Assembly: GCA_903847915.1 (NCBI GenBank)
Contig: CAINEW010000009.1
Location: 1 to 46,943 of the forward strand
From: an uncultured bacterium
GTDB lineage: Bacteria > Patescibacteriota > Minisyncoccia > UBA6257 > GWB1-50-10
Direction: 5' to 3'
DNA length: 46,943 nt
A program made the position numbers and the translations under genes. Below the pieces are notes generated by a model. That model was not told the DNA's origin and made no database searches. It worked only from the letters and a program-made list of their open reading frames with translations. Shown here one piece after another: positions 29,497-37,315 of the stretch (position 1 is its first letter; every line of letters begins with the position of its first letter).

Positions 29497-30000
29497 TTAT
29501 TGACCTTGTTCTTTTGAAAGCACTACTCGTGCGGGACGCATTACTTTTTCTCCTAACATATATCCTCGTTCAATTTCTTTAATTATTGTTCCAGGAGGAT
29601 CTTCTGAATGTATTTCTGATACCGCCTCATGAATATTTGGATCAAATGGCATTCCTTGTGCGAAAGGAATTGCTTTTAATCCATATTTTTTAAGCATATC
29701 TTCTAGTTGGTTTTTTATTAAGATCATTCCCTTATGTGCTGGATCATCTTCTTTGAGTGTCTGCAATCCTAAGTTAAAACTATCTAAAATGGTGATACAA
29801 TCACGGATAATTCCTTCCTGTAATATTCTGCCCATTGCACGCGTCCGTTCTGTTTCTTCTTTTTTGTAATTAGTAAAATCTGCTTTTGCTCTTTTCCATC
29901 CTTCAAGATATTCATCGCGCTCTTTTTTTAACACTTCTAATTCTGTCATTTCTTTTTCTTCTTGTGGTTCATTATGTAATTGTGATAATGGTTCGTCCAT
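29497..30000 (-). CDS. grpE: Nucleotide exchange factor GrpE
   Basis: ADFTNYKKEETERTRAMGRILQEGIIRDCITILDSF, PFDPNIHEAVSEI, GYMLGEKVMRPARVVLS. Confidence 0.96.
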   Translation of the reverse strand: MDEPLSQLHNEPQEEKEMTELEVLKKERDEYLEGWKRAKADFTNYKKEETERTRAMGRILQEGIIRDCITILDSFNLGLQTLKEDDPAHKGMILIKNQLEDMLKKYGLKAIPFAQGMPFDPNIHEAVSEIHSEDPPGTIIKEIERGYMLGEKVMRPARVVLSKEQGQ

Positions 30001-30004
30001 ATTT

Positions 30005-30700
30005 TTAAATCATATATTCTCTTGTGAGCGACCTTAACAACGAAAATGCTTTTTCATAGTCCATGCGCCGTGGTCCTACGAGACACAAGAAAAAATCTTC
30101 GTGGTTATGTTCAAATGTCCTTCCCATTACGGCGAGATGTTCGTTGCGAATAAGAGGATTCTCTCCTACGAACACATTGGGCCACAATAATTCTTCTTTC
30201 CATAACTCTTTTGTGTTGCTTAATTTATCTTCAAAGCGTTTAATTGCGTTTATCACATGAATTAATTCTTGTTTTTCTTCTATTTCAAGACGCGTGAGAA
30301 GTGATTCTAGTCCACTTTCATATATTTCTCCTTCTCCTATCACTGCTCCCACCGCACATACATTTAAGGTGCGCGCCACTTCTTTCACAAGTGATGCATA
30401 AGGATTGTTTTGCCACTCTTCTATCATTTGCTCCATCGCGTGAGATGTGCGTGCAATATCTTCTTTTAAGAGTGATGCCACAAAAAAACGATATGCTTTG
30501 TTGGTGGGAATACGCCCTCCTGAAGGGTGGGTTTGATAGAAATACCCTTCCTCACTTAGGACACCTAATTCGTGACGAATCATCGCTGGCTTGATGCCAA
30601 AATCGTAGTGCTCATAAAGTCGCTCGGACGTGATCGGCGCGCCGTATTTTATAAAATCACGAAGAGATGCGTCTAAAATTGCTTGTGTTCGTTCTTTCAT
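30005..30700 (-). CDS. hrcA: Heat-inducible transcription repressor HrcA (short)
   Basis: WHTH MKERTQAILDASLRDFIKYGAPITSERLYEHY, THPSGGRIPTNKAYRFFV, VFVGENPLIRNEHLAVM; CIRCE upstream. Confidence 0.9.
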   Translation of the reverse strand: MKERTQAILDASLRDFIKYGAPITSERLYEHYDFGIKPAMIRHELGVLSEEGYFYQTHPSGGRIPTNKAYRFFVASLLKEDIARTSHAMEQMIEEWQNNPYASLVKEVARTLNVCAVGAVIGEGEIYESGLESLLTRLEIEEKQELIHVINAIKRFEDKLSNTKELWKEELLWPNVFVGENPLIRNEHLAVMGRTFEHNHEDFFLCLVGPRRMDYEKAFSLLRSLTREYMI

Positions 30701-30714
30701 ACGTAACACTAGTA

Positions 30715-30743
30715 AGTGTAATATTAGCACTCAAACTCGTCAA
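30715..30743 (-). promoter_or_regulatory. Sigma70-type promoter of hrcA overlapping CIRCE
   Basis: TTGACG-N17-TACACT on the minus strand. Confidence 0.75.
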
Positions 30744-30750
30744 GTGCTAA
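30724..30750. promoter_or_regulatory. CIRCE operator
   Basis: TTAGCACTC-N9-AAGTGCTAA; one mismatch to TTAGCACTC-N9-GAGTGCTAA. Confidence 0.93.
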
Positions 30751-30758
30751 TTTTGTTA

Positions 30759-31508
30759 TTATAAGCAACTATCCACAGTGGTAGTAGCAACCCCTCCATT
30801 AGTCACCCCAAGTCGATAACATGTCCCATTGGGCGCTTTAAGAAGTACTCCCGCAGAGGCATTTGTAAAACCGATATTGGATTCTGAAAGTATTCCTCCC
30901 ACCGTGTTCACTCGCCCGCTAAAATAAGCATTCCCCCATTTATTACTTGCATCGCCTAATCCTAATGGATTTCCTGGCGCAGGAAGAAGTGAGGTTTCAA
31001 ATGTTGCAGCATTTACACGAGTCATTGCACCACGCCATACTTTTGAAAATCGCGTGTCGGGCGCACCACTCCCATATTCAAGCGCCAATTCTATCTGCAC
31101 CACAGTTGCTCCTCCTGATGGTTGATATCGCGTGACTGAAAAATGATCCACATTTACTTTATTTGTTGTAAGTGCAAGCTCGCTTCCATCCCCTTGAGTG
31201 AGGTAGAGCATGTTTTCTCTTTGATAGATTGTTGTTTTATCAAGTGATGATGAGGCCATACGAAGTATCAATGTAGCACTTGTCACTCCTGGATCATTTT
31301 CTACTAATGAAGATTCACGCACAAGACGTTCAATTGTGCCTACTACAAATGAAATTTGCTGATTCACTTCTTGAGATGCTGACTGACGCAATTGTGTTTT
31401 TGTAACAGTGCTTAAGATACCCACCAAAAAAAGGGCACTTGCACCAAAGAGCGCGATATAGATTACCATTTCCACTAAGGTAAATCCCTGTTCTTTTTTA
31501 TGACACAT
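30759..31508 (-). CDS. Type IV pilin/pseudopilin-like protein with prepilin cleavage motif
   Basis: KKEQGFTLVEMVIYIALFGASALFLVGIL. Confidence 0.85.
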   Translation of the reverse strand: MCHKKEQGFTLVEMVIYIALFGASALFLVGILSTVTKTQLRQSASQEVNQQISFVVGTIERLVRESSLVENDPGVTSATLILRMASSSLDKTTIYQRENMLYLTQGDGSELALTTNKVNVDHFSVTRYQPSGGATVVQIELALEYGSGAPDTRFSKVWRGAMTRVNAATFETSLLPAPGNPLGLGDASNKWGNAYFSGRVNTVGGILSESNIGFTNASAGVLLKAPNGTCYRLGVTNGGVATTTVDSCL

Positions 31509-31539
31509 TGTTTCTTTTAGTATACCATTTTCTCCTCCT

Positions 31540-32379
31540 TTATTTGTAATACACACGATTTGCAATCCTTACATCAATATAGTGGACTGATGCAATTGGT
31601 GTGCTTTTTGTGATGCGTTCTATAATACGTGGTAATTCTTCTACGTGCCGATCAAGGGGGAGATGGAATGTGGGCCCTCCACGCGTATCTATTTGCCATT
31701 CTTTTAACGCGCGTGGTTTGATTGTTATTTTTTTTATTGATAATCCACTCCCTTTTATTTCTTCAATCGTTTTTAACATTCCTTCAAACCACGCATGAAC
31801 GGGTACAAGAGAGACCCCATCTTTTACCACATCGGGATTTTCATCTGTGATTTTTAAAATAAGTGTCCCTCCCGCATTCGGCACTAATGAAAACGCGACG
31901 CCTTCCTTATCAAATCCCCTGCAGACATCTTCGTTAGTATGACACCACATCCCAATCATCTCTCGTTCTTGTAATGCGATATTCACCGTTTTATTCCACA
32001 CATTTGTTTTTACTTCCATGGTCTTTAATGCAGGAAAGAGTGTTGCGGAGAGTGATGATGGTCCTCCTAATTTCCAAAAAAGAATATTCTGTTCTCCAAG
32101 CCATGCGCGCCATGTATGCGCTCCTGCCATTTGATTCACAAGAGATGCTTTCAGTGTTTCTTTTTCTATTGTGCGTGCGCCCTCAATCGTCACTCTATGA
32201 ATACGAAAAAACTCTCCATATAATAGAAAATATATTCCTCCTACTCCTGCACTTATTATTATCACAAATATAATGAGCCCCCACCATAGTGGCTTGAGTC
32301 GCTTTTTATTTCTTCTTCTCCCCCCTAATGCCTCACCTGGCATATAGGTTGTATTGTGCATTGATTTACTCATAGACAC
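31540..32379 (-). CDS. FtsQ-like POTRA-domain cell division protein
   Basis: N-terminal TM, then FFRIHRVTIEGARTIEKETLKASLVNQMAG POTRA-like segment. Confidence 0.7.
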   Translation of the reverse strand: MSMSKSMHNTTYMPGEALGGRRRNKKRLKPLWWGLIIFVIIISAGVGGIYFLLYGEFFRIHRVTIEGARTIEKETLKASLVNQMAGAHTWRAWLGEQNILFWKLGGPSSLSATLFPALKTMEVKTNVWNKTVNIALQEREMIGMWCHTNEDVCRGFDKEGVAFSLVPNAGGTLILKITDENPDVVKDGVSLVPVHAWFEGMLKTIEEIKGSGLSIKKITIKPRALKEWQIDTRGGPTFHLPLDRHVEELPRIIERITKSTPIASVHYIDVRIANRVYYK

Positions 32380-33019
32380 GAACTGGAAAAAGAGAGGTAC
32401 TCACCGCACTTCCATCACGGATGACCATTTTTACCATATAATCTCCTGAAATATTCCATATGTGACTTACAAGACGCATTGAATCTTCTGTTACGGTTCC
32501 ATCTTCTTTTTTTGTGTCTCCCCAATCAATCGCATATGTAAGTTTTTTATTCACCGAAAAAGCGAGTGGGATATTTATTTTAGTTAAAATGGTTGCGGGT
32601 GCGGGAGGCGTTTCAAATTGCTCTCCCTTTGGCGCAGGAAGCACGGGATTCCCTGTGGGACTTATGGTCTTAATATCTATTCCCTTCTTTGATGAGGTTG
32701 CGACCCCGAGGAGTGAGGAGGCGGAAGAGACAAGCGAGTCGCCAAGTGATTGAATGATTTCTCCCGTTTTTTGCTTTAAATAATTCTGCACATTTTTTTG
32801 CGCTTGTTGTTTTGTGTTATCCACTATTTTTTTTGTCCCTGTTTGTACTCCGTTTTTCACTGTATTTTCTATATTCTGCGCACGTTTTTGAATTGCCACA
32901 GGATCCCAAAAACGCATATAGGCATAATAGGCGCCATAGCCAATTCCTATAATCAAAACCCCCCACATTATTTTCCCGAACACCGCTTTCATTCCTTTTA
33001 TTATATACTTTTTTCTCAT
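32366..33019 (-). CDS. Membrane-anchored protein with PKD-like C-terminal segment
   Basis: TM at N-terminus; AIDWGDTKKEDGTV...VSHIWNISGDYMVKMVIRDGS. Confidence 0.65.
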   Translation of the reverse strand: MRKKYIIKGMKAVFGKIMWGVLIIGIGYGAYYAYMRFWDPVAIQKRAQNIENTVKNGVQTGTKKIVDNTKQQAQKNVQNYLKQKTGEIIQSLGDSLVSSASSLLGVATSSKKGIDIKTISPTGNPVLPAPKGEQFETPPAPATILTKINIPLAFSVNKKLTYAIDWGDTKKEDGTVTEDSMRLVSHIWNISGDYMVKMVIRDGSAVSTSLFPVRVYE

Positions 33020-33030
33020 ATTGCTAAAAT

Positions 33031-33062
33031 AAAAACTCCCAAAATTATTATGAGAGTTTTTA
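33031..33062. terminator. Intrinsic terminator-like hairpin
   Basis: aaaaactccc-aaaattatta-tgagagttttt. Confidence 0.55.
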
Positions 33063-33070
33063 TATCACTG

Positions 33071-33142
33071 ATTTCTATCAAATTACTATGAATTTCTACT
33101 GAATTACTATCGTACTACTATTGTATTACTACCAAATTACTG
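33071..33142 (-). repeat. Degenerate 11-bp tandem array A (7 units)
   Basis: ATTWCTA-like cores at 33071, 33082, 33092, 33103, 33114, 33125, 33136; last unit contains the serS stop codon. Confidence 0.85.
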
Positions 33143-34396
33143 AATCCCTTGTATCTCCTTCTTTCCTACAAATTCTTGGAGGGCTTTGGGGATTTTGACT
33201 GTGCCGTCTTTTGTTTGATTGTTCTCAATAATCGCTAGAATAGGGCGCTGGGAAAAGGCGGTAGCGTTTAACATATGCACCAATTCTTTTTTACCTTTTT
33301 CTGTTTTATATTTGGTGTTTACCCCCCGTGCTTGGAAATCGGTAGTGTTGGAGCAGGAGTGCGTTTCGCGATATTTTCCTTCTGCAGGGAACCATGCCTC
33401 AATGTCGTATTGGCGCGCGTCTGTCCACCCCATATCGCCCGTGCAGACCTCTACTACACGATACGGCAATTCTAATTTTTGCATTAATTCTTCTTGAAGT
33501 GAGAGAAGAAACTGATGCTCTTCCTCTGATTTTTCCGGCGTGGTGAATGAAAAGAATTCTACTTTATCAAATTGATGTACGCGCAAAATGCCTTTTGTGT
33601 CTTTTCCGTATGTTCCCGCTTCGCGGCGAAAACAGGTTGAAAATCCGATGTATCTGCGCGGGAGCGATTCTTTTTCTAGCACTTCTCCTCTATGTAGTGG
33701 TCCCATCGTATGTTCCGCGCTTCCTATGAGATAGAGGTCGTCTTTTCCTAAATGATAGCGCTCTTCTTTTTGATCGCCTGCCAAGCGCCCCATTTCTTCA
33801 TACACTTCTCCGCGGATCATGACCGGCGGAATCACTGGAATAAATCCGTGCGGGAGTGCCACGTCGTAGGCAAGGCGCACAAGCGCGAATTCCATAAGCG
33901 CCGCTTCGCGCATCAAATACCCGAAACGACTTCCGGTAATCTCTCCCGCTTTTTTGGTGTTGATTAATCCTAATTCTTCACCTAATGAAAAATATTCTTT
34001 TGGTGTAAAATCAAATTCCGGCTTTTTTCCCACTTCGCGAAGTATCTTATTTTCTGTTTCGTCTTTTCCCACAGGAACATTTACAAAAGGAACGTTGGGA
34101 ATTTTTTCAAAAAGTTCTTTGCGCTTATGTTCTAATTTTGTATATTCCTCTTCAAGCTCGCTTACCCGTTTTTTTAAAATTTGTGCTTTACTTAAGAGCT
34201 CTTCGGTTTGTCCGCGCGCGAGCTCTTTATTGACGAGATTTTGATCGGCTTTTAATTGATCTAACGCGACAGTTTTTGCCCGCCATTCTTCGTCTATACG
34301 AAAAAGCTTGTCCACAAGCTTCGGGTCGCATTTCTTCTTCGCGACGGCCTCCTTTACCATCTCGGGATTCTCCCGTATGAGCTGTATATCTACCAT
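33137..34396 (-). CDS. serS: Serine--tRNA ligase
   Basis: MVDIQLIRENPEMVKEAVAKK, coiled-coil arm, GSAEHTMGPLHRGEVLEKESLPRRYIGFSTCFRREAGTYGKDTKGILRVHQFDKVE, ETHSCSNTTDFQARG. Confidence 0.97.
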   Translation of the reverse strand: MVDIQLIRENPEMVKEAVAKKKCDPKLVDKLFRIDEEWRAKTVALDQLKADQNLVNKELARGQTEELLSKAQILKKRVSELEEEYTKLEHKRKELFEKIPNVPFVNVPVGKDETENKILREVGKKPEFDFTPKEYFSLGEELGLINTKKAGEITGSRFGYLMREAALMEFALVRLAYDVALPHGFIPVIPPVMIRGEVYEEMGRLAGDQKEERYHLGKDDLYLIGSAEHTMGPLHRGEVLEKESLPRRYIGFSTCFRREAGTYGKDTKGILRVHQFDKVEFFSFTTPEKSEEEHQFLLSLQEELMQKLELPYRVVEVCTGDMGWTDARQYDIEAWFPAEGKYRETHSCSNTTDFQARGVNTKYKTEKGKKELVHMLNATAFSQRPILAIIENNQTKDGTVKIPKALQEFVGKKEIQGIQ

Positions 34397-34445
34397 AAAC
34401 CTATCTTACCTCATTTCTCTCATTTTGGGAAGATAAATGCATTTA

Positions 34446-34495
34446 TCGAAATTTGGTAGTAATAAATAGCAATTCAGTGGTAATTTGATAGAAAC
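34446..34495 (+). repeat. Degenerate 11-bp tandem array C (5 units), inverted relative to array A
   Basis: TAGTAAT-like cores at 34446, 34457, 34467, 34478, 34489. Confidence 0.8.
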
Positions 34496-34520
34496 CACCT
34501 ACTTTATGCACGTCACTTTG

Positions 34521-34550
34521 TACAAGATTTCACGATCGTGAAATCTTGTA
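34521..34550. repeat. Copy 1 (perfect) of 30-bp palindrome
   Basis: TACAAGATTTCACGATCGTGAAATCTTGTA equals its own reverse complement. Confidence 0.95.
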
Positions 34551-34576
34551 TTAAATTATTAGAGTTTTTTAATAAT

Positions 34577-34606
34577 AAAAATCCCCATACATCGCATAGG
34601 GATTTT
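34577..34606. terminator. Bidirectional intrinsic terminator
   Basis: aaaatccccatacatcgcatagggatttt. Confidence 0.8.
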
Positions 34607-34611
34607 AATCG

Positions 34612-35148
34612 CTATTCCATTTCTGCTTCTACATCTGCATCAGGAATTACATTAACAAGTTGATTGATGTTTTTTTGAATCATCTCAACTCCTTCCTTCC
34701 ATGTCAATTCGAATGATTTCTCGTGTCCTGTATATTCTGGGAGAAGATTTGGTTGCCACGTTGAAGTATTTTCTTGATCAACAACAACTCTGTTGTGATT
34801 AAAAAATTCATAACTGATCCAAATCCAACTACTAGAATCTACTTCGGGTGGGTTTACCACAAACACATACACACGAAACAAGTAATTAGCTTCAGGATCA
34901 CTTGGATCGTTAGCAAAAACATCATCAATACCATCCATTTCTCGCCAATTAGGATAAAGCACATCCAATACTTCAGAGTAACTTTGAACACATAGATATT
35001 GATTGTTTTCTCTAATATTGAGCTTATCAATCCATTGTTTTAGCTTATTGAAGCTTGATTTAGCCCCAACAATAGCTAATACATTGGAGTCATTAGGAAT
35101 TTCTATCCTCAACTCTTCCTCTGTACGTTCACTATTAGATTCTCTCAT
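34612..35148 (-). CDS. Hypothetical protein (178 aa)
   Basis: ORF with strong SD aaggaggtga upstream of ATG; no recognised family. Confidence 0.7.
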   Translation of the reverse strand: MRESNSERTEEELRIEIPNDSNVLAIVGAKSSFNKLKQWIDKLNIRENNQYLCVQSYSEVLDVLYPNWREMDGIDDVFANDPSDPEANYLFRVYVFVVNPPEVDSSSWIWISYEFFNHNRVVVDQENTSTWQPNLLPEYTGHEKSFELTWKEGVEMIQKNINQLVNVIPDADVEAEME

Positions 35149-35290
35149 TCTTATTCACCTCCTTTCTCCCTTTCTGGGGATGACTTGGCTCCTCACTACT
35201 CAATCATTTGTTCATAAGTGTTTAGAACCGTTATTAATTTGCTTTTTCAGTATATACCTTTTGTATTTTTTTGTCAAGCTTTTATGTCAA

Positions 35291-35306
35291 TCCGCCAGCT
35301 GGCGGA
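35291..35306. repeat. 16-bp perfect palindrome TCCGCCAGCTGGCGGA
   Basis: Identical to 25294-25309. Confidence 0.9.
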
Positions 35307-35320
35307 TAAAAACCCTCATT

Positions 35321-35382
35321 ATTCCTATCTAATTACAACTAAATTACAATTGTATTACAACCGAATTACTATGGTATTACTA
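35321..35382 (-). repeat. Degenerate 11-bp tandem array B (6 units)
   Basis: Cores at 35321, 35332, 35343, 35354, 35365, 35376, all exactly 11 bp apart; last unit contains the lysS stop codon. Confidence 0.88.
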
Positions 35383-36828
35383 TTGACCCCCTTCTTCCCT
35401 CATCAGCGGGAAGAAGACGGTTTCGCGGATGGGCTTATCCATAATAACCGCAAAGAGGCGCTCGGAGACGCCAAATCCTGCGGCTGGGGGCATGCCATAT
35501 TCTAATGCCTCCAAAAAGCTTTCATCTAATTGTTGTGCTTCTTTATCCCCTCCTTCACGCAATTTCATCTGTTCCTCAAAACGGGCGCGCTGGTCTAACG
35601 GATCATTTAATTCTGAAAATCCTTTCCCGAGCTCGGTGCCCCCTGCGAGAATTTGAAAACGTGCCACGCGATTTGGATTACTTTCTAATCGCTTTGCGAG
35701 GGGCTCTACTTCTACCGGCGGATCAATCAGAAAACACGGCTGAATTAATTTTGGTCGCACGGTTTTTTTATAAATTAAGTCAATCAAGCGTCCTTTACCG
35801 GCGTTATCTCCAATCTCAATATGGAGTTCTTGCACCTTTGCGCGCAATGTATCATCTGACACATTATCTAAATTAATACCTGTTTCTTTTTTAAATATTT
35901 CAAAATAATCCACTTTTTCCCATTTACCATCCCAGTTGATTTCATTCCCCTGATAGCTTGTAGTCATACTCGCGCTTATATTTTTCACCACTGCTTTATA
36001 CATTGCCTCCGTAAACGCCATCATGTCGTTGTAATCCGCATACGCCCAATAACATTCCATCTGCGTGTAATCCTGCAAGTGTTCGCGATCAATGCCTTCG
36101 TTTCTGAAAATGCGTCCGATTTCAAACACTTTTTCAAATCCTCCTACTAATGCTTTTTTGAGTGGAAGTTCAAGTGAAATACGAAGATAAAAATCTCTAT
36201 CTAGTGCATTATGGTGCGTGACGAACGGCTCTGCCTCCGCTCCTCCCGGCACGGACTCCAATACTGGCATTTCCACTTCCAAAAATCCCGCATTCTGGAG
36301 TATTTCGCGTATCGTGCGCCAAAATACATTTTTCTTTACAAATAGATCATGTGCATCTTTGTTTATAAGCGTGTCAATATAGCGCTTCCGTAATTTTATT
36401 TCTTCGTCTTCCAAACCATACCATGTGAGTGGCAAGGGGCGAAGCGCTTTTGTGATGATTCGCGCTTCGTGTACTTCTACGCTTTTTTCTCCCCGTTGAG
36501 TGGTGAACGCCACTCCTTTCACTTCTAAAAAATCTCCCATTTCACACACTTCTTTCAATAATGCAAACGAGACACACTTCTGTTCGTTGATCACTATTTG
36601 CACTTCTCCGCTTTCGTCTTTGAGATTCCCAAAAATAATTTTTCCTTGATCGCGCCATGCGATGATTCTTCCCGCGAGTGTTATGACTTCTTCTGATTTA
36701 TATTTTTCAAATTTATACACAAAATCGGCACATGACGTATCTTTCGTTACGTGCGCAGGATATGCATTCGCGTGTTCTGCATACACTTTTAATTTATTGA
36801 TACGCTCTTGAATAATATCTTCGCGCAT
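35380..36828 (-). CDS. lysS: Lysine--tRNA ligase (class II)
   Basis: VTLAGRIIAWRDQGKIIFGNLKDESGEVQ, SVPGGAEAEPFVTHHNALDRDFYLRISLELPLKKALVGGFEKVFEIGRIFRNEGID, MPPAAGFGVSERLFAVI. Confidence 0.96.
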   Translation of the reverse strand: MREDIIQERINKLKVYAEHANAYPAHVTKDTSCADFVYKFEKYKSEEVITLAGRIIAWRDQGKIIFGNLKDESGEVQIVINEQKCVSFALLKEVCEMGDFLEVKGVAFTTQRGEKSVEVHEARIITKALRPLPLTWYGLEDEEIKLRKRYIDTLINKDAHDLFVKKNVFWRTIREILQNAGFLEVEMPVLESVPGGAEAEPFVTHHNALDRDFYLRISLELPLKKALVGGFEKVFEIGRIFRNEGIDREHLQDYTQMECYWAYADYNDMMAFTEAMYKAVVKNISASMTTSYQGNEINWDGKWEKVDYFEIFKKETGINLDNVSDDTLRAKVQELHIEIGDNAGKGRLIDLIYKKTVRPKLIQPCFLIDPPVEVEPLAKRLESNPNRVARFQILAGGTELGKGFSELNDPLDQRARFEEQMKLREGGDKEAQQLDESFLEALEYGMPPAAGFGVSERLFAVIMDKPIRETVFFPLMREEGGQ

Positions 36829-36843
36829 TGTGTTTATAGTTTC

Positions 36844-37305
36844 TTATTCAATATGCATCACGCGATAGCTCATTCCTCCTTTTGGTGTTTCTATAATCAT
36901 CACATCGCCCACCTTTTTTCCTAACAGTGCTTTTCCGATTGGTGATTCGTTAGAAATCTTTCCCTCTCCCGGGCGCGCTTCGTTTGATCCCACAATCGTA
37001 TACGAAAATTCTTCATCGTTTTTTTCTACTTTTATTTTACTTCCTACTTTTATCGTGGTTATTGCACCGCTTGTTTTTTCAATAATCGTTGCATTACGCA
37101 ATAATTCTTCTAAATCATTAATCTTACGTTCTAAACGAGATTGTTCCTCGCGCGCTTCTTGATATTCAGAATTTTCTGATAAATCACCTAAATCTTTTGC
37201 CTGCTTCAAACGATCCGCGACTGCTTCGCGTCCTTTTGTTTTAAGTGTTTTCACTTCTCCCACGATTTCATCGTACCGCTCTTTTGACAAATAAGATGTG
37301 TTCAT
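36844..37305 (-). CDS. greA: Transcription elongation factor GreA
   Basis: LKQAKDLGDLSENSEYQEAREEQSRLERKINDLEELLRNATII, SPIGKALLGKKVGD; start MNTSYLSKERYDEI. Confidence 0.96.
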   Translation of the reverse strand: MNTSYLSKERYDEIVGEVKTLKTKGREAVADRLKQAKDLGDLSENSEYQEAREEQSRLERKINDLEELLRNATIIEKTSGAITTIKVGSKIKVEKNDEEFSYTIVGSNEARPGEGKISNESPIGKALLGKKVGDVMIIETPKGGMSYRVMHIE

Positions 37306-37315
37306 AATTTGGCTA

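Noticed and set aside
30701-30730. Upstream start of hrcA at 30730
   Set aside because: It would include the CIRCE/promoter region; MKERTQ at 30700 matches the HrcA N-terminus.
33071-35382. The repeat arrays could be read as CRISPR
   Set aside because: Units are ~11 bp and degenerate, with no 20-40 nt unique spacers and no cas genes nearby.
35149-36828. T-box riboswitch upstream of the aaRS genes
   Set aside because: No specifier-loop/antiterminator sequence recognised upstream of serS, lysS, proS or thrS.
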